DNA of 64,000 nt from Bradyrhizobium canariense (GCF_019402665.1 NZ_VSST01000063.1:124001-188000); one strand, 5' to 3'. Positions 42,070 to 50,657 are shown, numbered from the stretch's first letter. Notes: a model not told the origin generated them from the letters alone. Numbers and translations: made by a program.

Positions 42070-45000
42070 ATGTTGGACGCGTCCGCCAGGCAGGGGATAC
42101 TCAAGCCCATCCGGCTTGTGATCGTCGATCCACAGCCGATCGTTTTGCAGGGACTGAGGTCGGTTCTCGGGACGCAGCCGGACTTCGACGTTGTCGCATC
42201 GTCCAGCGATCGGACAAGCTGCCTCGAAGCAATTCGAAAGCTGACACCCGACGTCGCGCTTCTTGCCGACAAGGTGCCGGATCTGACGGCCCCCGAGATC
42301 CTCGCGATCGTGAAAGCTGAGAAGCTCTCCACGCGCCTGGTGTTCTTCACCGAGTCCGACACCGACCACGATCTGACGTCCGCCATCGCAGCCGGCGCCT
42401 GCAGCGCAATTTCCAAGTATGCCTCTCCCGCCACGATGCTGCGATCGCTGCGGCTGATGACGAAGAGCGGTGTGGCACTGGCGAAGTCCGATCTCTCGGC
42501 AGCCGGCAAGGAGGTGGACGGCGACGGCAAAGTCGAAAAGATGCTGGAGCTGTTGACGCAACGGGAACGTCAAATTGCACGGCTGGTGTCGGAAGGACTG
42601 TCGAACAAGGAGATCGCGCGTAAGCTCAACGTCTCCGACGGGACGGTCAAAGTCCACCTGTACAATATTTTCCAGAAGCTTGAGATCACCAACAGAACTG
42701 TGCTCGCGACCATCGCATTGCTGCAGCGCCCCTCCGGCCTGGCCGCGCTCTCCCTGGCGTTTCTGGCGTTGGCAATTGCGGACGAACTCAAGGCGTCCGA
42801 AGCGAACGGCAGCTTTCCGGATCAGAACGGCGTCGGCCATCCGGACGAGCACGCCGCGTACGAGCCCTGGAAAAAAGGCATTCTCCGGCACCTCATCGCC
42901 TGGGAATCCGGCGAGACGCCCACGCTCGCCCAGAGAGACTTGTTCGCCAAGGCCGCCCAAATCACCAACCCGGCGACGGCAATGGAAGCGCTGCGCGCGG
43001 CCGAGCAATCCGGAGGCGCGAAAGCCTGGACACACTACGGTCCTGCTGGATCGAGCACGCCCGATCTTTCTGGGCTCTTGCCGCGAGCAGCAAACGACAT
43101 ACAGGTCGGAGTTGACCCGGCCCCGGAACATCAATTCCCGCGGCTTCTTTCAAATGCGATGTCGATGCAGGGCGGGTATGGCAACTTCGCTATTCTCGCC
43201 GGTGCGTTGATCTACGCACTGCAGGATCCCCATCTCGCCGCGCAGGCGCATGACCTCCGTGAAGCGTCGATCGACAGCATCCTGGCCGTTACTGAAGAGA
43301 GTGCGACCACAAAACTGGCCGCGATCACCCATGCTGCCGCCAATCATGACGACAATTCAGCCCCGGGTTTCCTGTCGCACGATGTCCGCCTGTCTTCCGC
43401 CGTTGCGACCGCTGGACACGACGACGTCGCGGAAGGCGCTCTGGGCCAAAAGGGCCCGGGCGATGCGAGTGACAACCTCCATAAACCCGTTGGCGCGGAC
43501 CTTGGTCACGATGCCAGTATCGGCTTGGGCGGCAACGTTGAAAAAATTGTTTATCGCTCCCCGATCGATTCCGTGTCTAACGATTCCAAGTCGACCGCTT
43601 CCGACACCGTGTTCGATTTCGCATCTGGGTCGAGCAGGATCAATCTTGCGGCTTTCGGAGCGCTTGCTTGGCTGCATATGACGGCGGCAAGCAAGTCTAT
43701 ACCGCCACATACACTCGCCTGGGTCTACGACTCCGCAAGCAACGAAACGATCGTCTATGTGAATGCGACCGATCGTATCCTTGATATCGGCGATCGCGGC
43801 TTGCTGGAAATTCATCTGGAGGGAATTGTAGCCGTTGCGGAGGCGGATGTCGTCTCCGAGCCAGATGGCGCGGCTGTCGCGACCACTTTGGAGCAGCTCG
43901 AAGCCGTGCTGATACCGGCGACCGCACCCGATGAGGCTGTTTCGAGCAAGGACCATGTCCAGACCAGTATCGAGGGGGGCGAGAGCACGCTCGGGACGGC
44001 CGGAGCCTGGGCCCTTCTGGCCAATAACGGCTCGGGTTTCCATTTCGGGCAGACCCGGACCGGCTTGGGAACGCCGTCGAAGTTCGAAACCTCCACGGAC
44101 CCGTCCGCGGATGCAACGGAAGAGAGCGATGGTGCGTCTGCCGCGTCGGCTCACGGATCATCCATCGAGCTTGCTCATAGTGCCACAGCGCCGGCAGTCG
44201 CAAATGTCACGTCGCACAGTGGCCCGACCGACACGGGCACCGGCGTTTCGTCGATTGCACCCAACGAGATCGGCCAACCGAGCGTCGTAACTGCCGACAA
44301 CGCGGGGCACGGCAACTCGCAGCACGCTTCAGAGCCAGGGTCTGCAAAGGATGCAGCTACCGAATCGACTGAAGCTGGCTCCAAACCGGGCAAGGGCGAC
44401 GACAATGGCGCCGAGCATCACGCATCGGCTTCGGAAGCTCCGGGAGGGGCAACGCAGAAGGCAGAACCAGCGGGCGCGGAACACGGCAAATCCGGGCACT
44501 CAACCGCTGCAAGCCCGCCGGACGGAGCAGAGATCGATCCGGGCGTCGCAACGGCCGCCGGCGCGGGCCACGACAACTCGCAGCACGCATCGGAGCCAGG
44601 GTCTGCAAAGGCGGCAGCTACCGAATCAACTGAAGCTGGCTCCAAACAGGGCAATGATGGCGGCCATGGCGGCGATCATCATCACGCTTCGGCTTCTGAC
44701 GCTGCGCAACCACCAGCGACGACGGCAGAACCAAGCGGCGCGGAACACGGAAAATCCGGGCACTCAGCCGCTGCAAGCCCGCCGGACGGAGCAGAGATCG
44801 ATCCGGCCGCCGCAACGCCCGCCAGCGCGGGCCACGGCAACTCGCAACACGCTTCGGAGCCAGGATCTGCAAAGGCGGCAAGCACGGGATCGACAGAAGA
44901 TGGGGGCAAACCGGGCAACGGCACCGGCGATGGCGTCGAGCATCACGCTTCGGCTTCTGAAGCCGCGCAAGCGCCAGCGACGACGGCTGAACCAGGCGGC

Positions 45001-45588
45001 GCGGAACACGGCAAATCCGGGCACTCAGCCGCTGCAAGCCCGCCGGACGGAGCAGAGATCGATCCGGCCGCCGCAACGCCCGCCAGCGCGGACCACGGCA
45101 ACTCGCAACACGCTTCGGAGCCAGGATCTGCAAAGGCGGCAAGCACGGGATCGACAGAGAATGGGGGCAAACCGGGCAACGGCGCCGGCGATGGCGCCGA
45201 GCATCACGCTTCGGCTTCGGATGCTGCGGGGACCATGAAGACGGCAGAACCAGCCACCGTGGACCACGGTAACTCGCAGCACGCTGCGCAATCTGCAGCA
45301 ATCGCATCAGACGACGCACACCCGGCCAAGGCTGCGTTCGAAATCGGCGGCGCAGACCAAGGACCGGTGTTCCGGTTCGATAGCGGACCAACTCCTTCTC
45401 TCGTCGCGATAGTTGAGGTTAAAGGGTTCAATGATCCGCTCGATGGGCACGTTCCGCCCAGTCAGGAAGAGAGCCTCGGGTTCAACGCCAAGCTCGTCCC
45501 TCATGCACTGAACGGACACGCGGACGATCACGGCAATAACGGCGCGCATCAAGCCATTGTCCCTGCGCATCATGATCTGCTGATTTGA
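42070..45588 (+). CDS. Giant fusion: pseudo-receiver, LuxR helix-turn-helix, and His-rich tandem-repeat extension
   Basis: A 1172-residue protein of unusual composition. Residues 14-130 form a NarL-like receiver domain, but the phospho-acceptor Asp is Ala66 (DVALLADKVPDL) and the second acidic residue is Pro21 (VIVDPQPIV); Thr94 and Lys116 remain. A LuxR-type helix-turn-helix (about 158-218, TQRERQIARLVSEGLSNKEI) follows, then a hydrophobic stretch (223-238). Residues 509-592 resemble the C-terminal beta domain of type I-secreted serralysin-like proteins (TVFDFASGSSRINLAAFGA). Residues 747-1065 are tandem His/Ser/Ala-rich repeats. No secretion genes are nearby. The reading frame is continuous. 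Function unknown; regulation without phosphorylation is likely. Confidence 0.85.
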   Translation: MLDASARQGILKPIRLVIVDPQPIVLQGLRSVLGTQPDFDVVASSSDRTSCLEAIRKLTPDVALLADKVPDLTAPEILAIVKAEKLSTRLVFFTESDTDHDLTSAIAAGACSAISKYASPATMLRSLRLMTKSGVALAKSDLSAAGKEVDGDGKVEKMLELLTQRERQIARLVSEGLSNKEIARKLNVSDGTVKVHLYNIFQKLEITNRTVLATIALLQRPSGLAALSLAFLALAIADELKASEANGSFPDQNGVGHPDEHAAYEPWKKGILRHLIAWESGETPTLAQRDLFAKAAQITNPATAMEALRAAEQSGGAKAWTHYGPAGSSTPDLSGLLPRAANDIQVGVDPAPEHQFPRLLSNAMSMQGGYGNFAILAGALIYALQDPHLAAQAHDLREASIDSILAVTEESATTKLAAITHAAANHDDNSAPGFLSHDVRLSSAVATAGHDDVAEGALGQKGPGDASDNLHKPVGADLGHDASIGLGGNVEKIVYRSPIDSVSNDSKSTASDTVFDFASGSSRINLAAFGALAWLHMTAASKSIPPHTLAWVYDSASNETIVYVNATDRILDIGDRGLLEIHLEGIVAVAEADVVSEPDGAAVATTLEQLEAVLIPATAPDEAVSSKDHVQTSIEGGESTLGTAGAWALLANNGSGFHFGQTRTGLGTPSKFETSTDPSADATEESDGASAASAHGSSIELAHSATAPAVANVTSHSGPTDTGTGVSSIAPNEIGQPSVVTADNAGHGNSQHASEPGSAKDAATESTEAGSKPGKGDDNGAEHHASASEAPGGATQKAEPAGAEHGKSGHSTAASPPDGAEIDPGVATAAGAGHDNSQHASEPGSAKAAATESTEAGSKQGNDGGHGGDHHHASASDAAQPPATTAEPSGAEHGKSGHSAAASPPDGAEIDPAAATPASAGHGNSQHASEPGSAKAASTGSTEDGGKPGNGTGDGVEHHASASEAAQAPATTAEPGGAEHGKSGHSAAASPPDGAEIDPAAATPASADHGNSQHASEPGSAKAASTGSTENGGKPGNGAGDGAEHHASASDAAGTMKTAEPATVDHGNSQHAAQSAAIASDDAHPAKAAFEIGGADQGPVFRFDSGPTPSLVAIVEVKGFNDPLDGHVPPSQEESLGFNAKLVPHALNGHADDHGNNGAHQAIVPAHHDLLI
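44308..45264 (+). repeat. In-frame tandem repeat of 87-88 codons inside the LuxR-fusion gene
   Basis: Units begin at each HGNSQHASEPGSAK segment: 44308, 44569, 44833 and 45094, then a short remnant at 45265. The first three are 261, 264 and 261 bp; the fourth is cut to 171 bp. Each has the order NSQHASEPGSAK, EHHASAS, EHGKSGHS and SPPDGAEIDP. Units 3 and 4 are nearly identical at DNA level, which indicates recent duplication; unit 2 carries an extra HH. Low-complexity, His- and Ala-rich. Confidence 0.9.
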
Positions 45589-45682
45589 ACCGCTGCATCG
45601 TCATTGACCGAAAATGGCAACTGTCACCGCAGTACAGGTCTCAGGAACACGACGCCGGATCGGCCTCATTGAGCGGAATTGT

Positions 45683-45988
45683 TCAGGGTTGCAGCCGTGA
45701 GAGCAGACGTTGCCGATCCTGATCGCGACGTCGCTGCTCCATCCGCATCCGTTCGAGTTCGCCTTCCGCCTTGGCTGTGTCCGCGTTCTGGCGCTTCATT
45801 TCAATGATCAGCGCCTCCTGCTCTGCGAGCCGGCGTTCTCCTTCGACGACGTCGCGCTCGATCTGCCTCAGCTCATCGTATATCGCCGTCGTGTACATCG
45901 CGGTCCTCGCGCGGCCGTGCCGCGAAGCACGCCGCAGAGTAGCTTTCGCCTCTTCCAGAGCCTTATCCGGGCCGCGCGGTGCGGCCAT
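45683..45988 (-). CDS. Hypothetical coiled-coil protein
   Basis: A 101-residue, strongly charged helical protein. From residue 36 on it has a coiled-coil pattern (YDELRQIERDVVEGERRLAE, then QEALIIEMKRQNADTAKAEG and ELERMRMEQRRRDQDRQRLL). The N-terminal 30 residues are basic. No family was recognised. A start at the internal Met of MYTTAIYDEL would give about 70 residues with the coiled coil only. The composition and lack of stop codons support coding on this strand rather than the opposite overlapping frame. Confidence 0.6.
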   Translation of the reverse strand: MAAPRGPDKALEEAKATLRRASRHGRARTAMYTTAIYDELRQIERDVVEGERRLAEQEALIIEMKRQNADTAKAEGELERMRMEQRRRDQDRQRLLSRLQP

Positions 45989-46288
45989 GACCGCAGCGCG
46001 ACGCGCATGACTTTTAACTCAGCCAGCTTCGTGAACGTTCCGGCTGATGCCATTTTTTCCCGGGCTTTGATCGGTCGCACGAGGGGCGGCGTTGTAATCA
46101 TTTTGGCGGAAGCGGCTCACCTAACACGCGACTGCCTGGAACGGATCTCGTCACGGCGAAAATGCGCTCAGCTCACGGCGGCGCTTTAGCCAAGTTGCAA
46201 ACAAGTGGTCGGCACAATATCGTCGATCGTCCGCCCCCACGTCTTCCGCCCCCATGTCTGACGTCCAATCTCTTCGGGAGCCAACACT
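45989..46288. other. Gene-poor gap upstream of the TauD-family gene
   Basis: About 300 bp with no convincing gene or RNA. It holds the upstream region of the coiled-coil gene (minus strand) and of the TauD-family gene (plus strand), whose ribosome site GGGAG lies just before 46289. No repeats stand out. Confidence 0.5.
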
Positions 46289-47362
46289 ATGAATTTGGTC
46301 TCAGTGCCCGGCGGGATTCATCGCCCTCCGGGGAAGGTCGATATCCCGTCTGCCTGGCAGGGAGCTGAGATGAAAGCCAATCCTGATCGATGGTTGATAT
46401 CGCTTGCGGCCGGCGAGATCGCCGAGCTTGAGGGCGCGGCCGAAACATATCTTGGCAGAGACAAAAAAATCGCCGAGATCACGAAGGAAAGCTTTCCGCT
46501 TCCCCACTTCGGCAGGCATCTGGAAGAGCTTAAGACAACGCTCCTGGCTGGCCTTGGCTTCGAAGTCATACGCGGCCTTCCGGTGGCAAAATATAATCAG
46601 GAGTTTGCCGCTACGATCTTTTGCGGAGTGGGCGCGCACCTTGGATCGGCGCGGTCTCAGAATGCAGCGGGTCACATTCTCGGTCACGTCCGTGACACCG
46701 GCGCCGATGCAAGGGATCCCAACACCCGAATTTATCAAACGTCGGAACGGCAGACATTCCACACGGATTCGGTCGACGTGGTTGGATTGTTATGCATTCG
46801 CGAGGCGATGGAGGGAGGGGATTCTCTCCTCGTCAGTACGACGACAATCTACAACGAGATGTTTGACAGACGTCCCGACCTTGCCGCCCTCTTGTTTGAT
46901 CCGATCGCGACGGACCGGCGAGGCGAGGTGCCGGAGAACGAAAAGCCATATCTTGAAATCCCGGTGCTGAATTGGCATGTGGGGTTCCTGACCGGGTTCT
47001 ATCAGCGCCAGTATATCGATAGTGCCCAACGCTTTCCCGATGCGCCGAGACTGACGCCGGCTCACGTCGAGGCGCTCGATCTCTTTGACGCGCTCGCAAA
47101 TGATCCCGCGCTGCATTTCGGCATGCGGCTTCAGCCGGGCGACATGCAGTTCGTTTACAATCATGCCTTGCTGCATGACCGGACCGGATTTCGCGATTGG
47201 TCCGAGGCAGGCCAGAAGCGTCATCTATTGCGCCTCTGGCTCAGCATGGAAGGCGACCGGCCGCTGCCCGATTGTTTCAAACAGCGCTATGGCTCGATTG
47301 AGATTGGCAACCGTGGTGGCATCATCACCAAGGGTACCAGTTTGAACGTTCCGTTGGATTGA
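46289..47362 (+). CDS. TauD/TfdA-family Fe(II)/2-oxoglutarate-dependent dioxygenase
   Basis: A 357-residue member of the TauD superfamily. The iron ligands are His158 and Asp160 in the motif TFHTDSVDVVGLL, and a distal His in FVYNHALLHDRTGF. The 2-oxoglutarate-binding Arg is in RHLLRLWLSMEG near residue 316. N-terminal PHFGRHLEELKTTLLAGLGF (about 72-91) is also family-like. It oxidises an unknown substrate with O2 and 2-oxoglutarate. The gene stands alone; the C-terminal 40 residues have no counterpart in classical TauD. Confidence 0.88.
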   Translation: MNLVSVPGGIHRPPGKVDIPSAWQGAEMKANPDRWLISLAAGEIAELEGAAETYLGRDKKIAEITKESFPLPHFGRHLEELKTTLLAGLGFEVIRGLPVAKYNQEFAATIFCGVGAHLGSARSQNAAGHILGHVRDTGADARDPNTRIYQTSERQTFHTDSVDVVGLLCIREAMEGGDSLLVSTTTIYNEMFDRRPDLAALLFDPIATDRRGEVPENEKPYLEIPVLNWHVGFLTGFYQRQYIDSAQRFPDAPRLTPAHVEALDLFDALANDPALHFGMRLQPGDMQFVYNHALLHDRTGFRDWSEAGQKRHLLRLWLSMEGDRPLPDCFKQRYGSIEIGNRGGIITKGTSLNVPLD

Positions 47363-47378
47363 CGTTCGAAGCATCCAG

Positions 47379-47422
47379 CGATGTCCGCTCTTATGCCGAT
47401 ATTGGCAGAGGAGCGGACATCG
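47379..47422. repeat. Inverted repeat CGATGTCCGCTC, copy 1
   Basis: A perfect 12-bp inverted repeat: CGATGTCCGCTC at 47379-47390 and GAGCGGACATCG at 47411-47422, with a 20-nt loop containing GATATTGGC. A related element stands at 50364-50405 beyond the MFS/regulator unit. Confidence 0.75.
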
Positions 47423-47605
47423 TTGCTGCGAAGCCTGGCACTAGATCGAGGCAGGCCATCTCGAGGCCACGGTCCGGCGCCATTTTCCTTTGCGCAACCG
47501 CGGCAAATGTCGCGATGGGCCAAAAGCGGAAGAATTTAGTTGGACAAAGGTCCGCCTTCTTTGGCCGGCCTCGTCGCGCAGGAGGCCGCTCTATCCGAGT
47601 GCTAT

Positions 47606-47803
47606 TCAAGCCCGCCAGAAGGACTTTTTGATTTCCAGAGCGATGTCAGACCAGGACAATCCGACATCATGTAAGTCGTGGTCAGTCCATTGCGCCAATT
47701 CGCGGCGCTGCCGAACCCGTTCGCGCCAAATTTGCAGTGTGACAAACGCGCGCTTCACTGCGTCAGAAAGCTGCGAACCGTCGGACCCCACGGTCTTCAA
47801 CAT
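47606..47803 (-). CDS. DUF1127 (YjiS-like) small protein
   Basis: A 65-residue protein. The DUF1127 core is clear: WRERVRQRRELAQWTDHDLH then DVGLSWSDIALEIKKSFW. These short Arg-rich proteins are common in alphaproteobacteria, and some are linked to RNA turnover or metabolic adaptation. The ATG at 47803 is chosen because the open frame upstream runs through the MFS gene in another phase. It lies 41 bp after the MFS gene on the same strand and may be on its mRNA. Confidence 0.82.
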   Translation of the reverse strand: MLKTVGSDGSQLSDAVKRAFVTLQIWRERVRQRRELAQWTDHDLHDVGLSWSDIALEIKKSFWRA

Positions 47804-47844
47804 CCGGGCACCATACGAGGTCGATCGGCCCCTCCCTTGCACCG

Positions 47845-49254
47845 TCAGTCCTTTGCTCGGCCAAGCCAGATCGCGACCGCACCGGCGAGCAACACAGCGG
47901 CCGAAATGAGCAGCGAGGTATGTGCGCCCGCAATGAACACGTTGTTGTCTCCGACCAGCGAGCCGAATAGGGCAACGCCAAGCACGCTGCCGGTCTGCCG
48001 CGTTGCGTTCAAAACGCCCGCGGCGATGCCGGATCGCGACTTCTCGACACTGCCGAGCAGCGTCGAGGTCAAGGACGGCACGAGCAAGCCGAGCCCGCCG
48101 CCGAGGATCACAAGCTGAGTGCCGATCGCCCCGTAGCTGGTGCCTGAGGCCATAGGCAGCAGCGCAACGCAGCCCGCGGCAGTAATCGCACAAGCCAGTG
48201 CAATGGTTTGCGGCGCGCCGAGGCGCTCGCTGACCGATGCGGCGACGAGGTTGGCGGGCAGCACCATGCCCATCATGGGAACGAAAGCGAGACCCGTTGC
48301 GAACGGCGACCAGCCATTGATTTTCTGGAAGTAGAGACTGAGCACGAAGATCAGGCCGTAGAAGGCGATGTTGAAGAGGAGCCCGACCAGAGCGGTCAGC
48401 GCAAACACGCGGTGGCGGAACAGCGAGAGTGGCAGCATCGGTTGTGGCGCGCACGCCTCGCGCCATACGAACAGGAGTCCGATCACGGCCGCTGCCACGA
48501 AGCCCATGATGACGAGCGGATGGCTCCAGCCAAGCACGCCGCCTTCGATCAGGGCGCCGGCCAGCGTGCCGAGGGTTGCAATCGCCGCGATCTGTCCCGG
48601 CAGATCGATCTCGCGCTGCGCGAGCCGCGGCGTCTCCTCGGCATAACGCCAGGCAAGCCAGAGGCCGGCGGCGCCAATCGGCAGGTTGACGAGAAAGATC
48701 GCTCGCCAGCCGACCAGCGCGATCAGCGCGCCGCCGACAAACGGCCCCGAAGTCAGTGCGACGCTCGCACCTGCGGCCCAGAAGCCGATCGCGCGGCCGC
48801 GCGCCTTCGGATCGGTATAGGCATGATTGAGCAGCGTGAGCGAGTTCGGCACCAGGATCGCTGCTGCCAGGCCCTGCACGGAGCGTGCGGCGATCAGGAA
48901 TATCGCCGACGGCGCCAGCGCGCAGGCGAGCGAAGCCAACGTGAAGATCGCAAAGCCCGCGATGAATATCCGTTTGGCGCCGACGCGGTCACCGAGCGCG
49001 CCGGAGGTCAAAATGAAGGCCGCGAATGCGATGGTATAGGCGGTCACCACCCATTGCAGCTCGGCCACGCTACCGCCGAGCGAAGTGCCGATGCTGCTCA
49101 GCGCAGTATTGACGATGGTGATATCGAGCTGCACCACGCCAAGGCCGAGGCTCGTGGCAGCAAGTGCCAGCGCCGTCGCGAGAGGCGAACGGGATGACGT
49201 GTTGTCGGAGTGGGCTAGTTCCGGCTGTCTTGTATTGAACGAAGTTGTTGGCAT
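47845..49254 (-). CDS. MFS drug exporter of the DHA2 (14-helix) family
   Basis: A 469-residue permease with about 14 helices. Typical DHA2 motifs are LDITIVNTALSSIG in helix 1, the loop motif A GALGDRVGAKRIFIAG, and motif C in helix 5 (GFWAAGASVALTSGPFVGGA). It exports drugs or other small molecules by proton antiport. An ArsR-like regulator gene is divergent, 248 bp away, and is the likely controller. A DUF1127 gene follows on the same strand. Confidence 0.93.
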   Translation of the reverse strand: MPTTSFNTRQPELAHSDNTSSRSPLATALALAATSLGLGVVQLDITIVNTALSSIGTSLGGSVAELQWVVTAYTIAFAAFILTSGALGDRVGAKRIFIAGFAIFTLASLACALAPSAIFLIAARSVQGLAAAILVPNSLTLLNHAYTDPKARGRAIGFWAAGASVALTSGPFVGGALIALVGWRAIFLVNLPIGAAGLWLAWRYAEETPRLAQREIDLPGQIAAIATLGTLAGALIEGGVLGWSHPLVIMGFVAAAVIGLLFVWREACAPQPMLPLSLFRHRVFALTALVGLLFNIAFYGLIFVLSLYFQKINGWSPFATGLAFVPMMGMVLPANLVAASVSERLGAPQTIALACAITAAGCVALLPMASGTSYGAIGTQLVILGGGLGLLVPSLTSTLLGSVEKSRSGIAAGVLNATRQTGSVLGVALFGSLVGDNNVFIAGAHTSLLISAAVLLAGAVAIWLGRAKD

Positions 49255-49502
49255 TGATCACACTCAGTTGCCTGCGAGAATTTGACGGCCCTGATCAGCC
49301 CACTTCGCGATGGTCATTCGATACCAACCGAATACTCGGAGCCGCGGGATGATCTTTCTCCTCGTCGCGGCATTTCTTCACCGGGCCTACTGGCGTCCGG
49401 GCAACCTATGTTTCGTGATCGATCCAGTCTCGCGGAAACACTACGGTCTTGACCGAAGTATCCGTGCTTGGCACTGCGTCCTTATCGGCGTACGAGAAGG
49501 GA

Positions 49503-50282
49503 ATGGACACGGGACCCAAAATCGCCCAAGTCGCAGCGCTCATCGGCGATCCGGCGCGCGCCAACATGCTGAGTGCGCTGATGGATGGCCGAACGTTGAC
49601 CGCCTCGGAGCTCGCCTATGTGTCTGGCGTGGCGCCGCAGACAGCGAGTGGCCATCTTGCGAAACTCAGCGACGCGGGATTGCTCGCGCTCGCAAAGCGG
49701 GGCCGACGGCGATATTTCCGCCTGGCCTCTCCGCACGTCGCGCGCGTGCTAGAAGGTCTCATGGTCGTGGCGCAGGACGGCCCCGCCCGGCAGCGCAATC
49801 TCTGGCGCGGTGGAGAAACGCTCCGGCACGCGCGCACGTGCTATGACCACATGGCAGGCCGCATCGCCGTCGCAATCGCCGACCGGCTGGTCCAACAGTC
49901 GTTTATTTTGCTCGACGAGGATGGCGGGCAACTCACCGACGCCGGCCGGTCATTCTTCAATGAGTTGGGCGTCGATCTTGGCCTCGCCTCTAAGCGCCGG
50001 GTGTTCTGTCGCCCCTGTCTCGACTGGAGCGAGCGCCGGCCGCATCTGGCCGGGGCAGTCGGCGCCGCCATTCTTGATCACGCTCTCGAGCACGATTGGG
50101 TCGAGCACGTCAGGGATAGCCGAGCGCTCGTCGTAACCCCGGTTGGCGTTAGAGAACTCGCCACAACGTTCGGCATTGAGGGCGTACCCCCGACGGACGG
50201 TCACGATGGGCGTGTTGGATCACTATCCGGAGGCCGGGTATCAGCTATAACGGTCGAGTCAGCGCCTCCCGGACGGAGGTAG
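49503..50282 (+). CDS. ArsR-family winged-helix regulator with C-terminal extension
   Basis: A 259-residue regulator. The N-terminal ArsR-type winged helix (AQVAALIGDPARANMLSALM, then LTASELAYVSGVAPQTASGH and LAKLSDAGLL) is followed by a ~150-residue domain with a HxxxCYDH-like segment (RHARTCYDHMAGRIAVAIAD) and RVFCRPCLDWSERRPHLAG. Cys and His in both may bind metal or sense oxidants. The ATG at 49503 has a good site (GAGAAGGGA); a TTG at 49449 is less likely. Divergent from the DHA2 exporter, which it probably represses. Confidence 0.88.
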   Translation: MDTGPKIAQVAALIGDPARANMLSALMDGRTLTASELAYVSGVAPQTASGHLAKLSDAGLLALAKRGRRRYFRLASPHVARVLEGLMVVAQDGPARQRNLWRGGETLRHARTCYDHMAGRIAVAIADRLVQQSFILLDEDGGQLTDAGRSFFNELGVDLGLASKRRVFCRPCLDWSERRPHLAGAVGAAILDHALEHDWVEHVRDSRALVVTPVGVRELATTFGIEGVPPTDGHDGRVGSLSGGRVSAITVESAPPGRR

Positions 50283-50363
50283 TAGCGCGATTAGCCATTT
50301 TAGGCTGTGGTGACCGGAGCTAAGGCAGATGCGCTCCATTGTGGCCGTTCTGCGCCCTGCAGC

Positions 50364-50405
50364 GATGTCCGCTACCGCGCCATTGTTGGCGAAGAAGCGG
50401 ACATC
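50364..50405. repeat. Inverted repeat GATGTCCGCT, copy 2
   Basis: A perfect 10-bp inverted repeat: GATGTCCGCT at 50364-50373 and AGCGGACATC at 50396-50405, with a 22-nt loop containing CATTGTTGGC. It shares arms and loop residues with 47379-47422. The two copies bracket the DUF1127-MFS-regulator segment. Confidence 0.75.
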
Positions 50406-50459
50406 ACGCGCGCCGGAGCTGTGCGCTCCGATCAAACTAGGACGCGGCCTTAGGCGCGC

Positions 50460-50657
50460 CTACTCCTCGTCATCGTCCTCGTCTTCGTCGTCGAGCTCTT
50501 CCAGTCGATCGAGGACCGCGAGCGGCAGCGTCTCGCGAAACAGATCGCCTTCCGCGCCCATCCAGAGACAGATCACGTCGTCGCCCTTCACGTCCGCGAC
50601 GGTGAGCGGCTGCCCGCCGGATTTCAGCATGACGATATCGCCGGCTTTTAGTTCCAT
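50460..50657 (-). CDS. DUF2158 (YodC-like) small protein
   Basis: A 65-residue protein. The first half (MELKAGDIVMLKSGGQPLTV) is the DUF2158 SH3-like fold, with LWMGAEGDLFRETLPLAVL after it. The C-terminus is an acidic tail (EELDDEDEDDDEE). The ATG at 50657 has a GAAAGGA site, so the open frame to 50696 is not needed. Family function is unknown. Confidence 0.85.
   Translation of the reverse strand: MELKAGDIVMLKSGGQPLTVADVKGDDVICLWMGAEGDLFRETLPLAVLDRLEELDDEDEDDDEE

Noticed and set aside
44308..45264. Regularly spaced repeats as a possible CRISPR array
   Set aside because: Units are ~261 bp, in frame with the coding sequence, with no short direct repeat/spacer pattern and no cas genes.
42070..45588. 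Two separate genes (a regulator and a His-rich protein) fused by a sequencing error
   Set aside because: Frame is continuous with no stop, no second ribosome site and no codon-use break near the junction; kept as a single gene but worth checking by resequencing.
45710..46189. 159-residue plus-strand frame overlapping the coiled-coil gene
   Set aside because: No recognisable fold; the minus-strand frame has a regular coiled-coil heptad pattern.
49449..49502. TTG start giving 18 more residues to the ArsR-like regulator
   Set aside because: No ribosome site; the ATG at 49503 has GAGAAGGGA in the right place.
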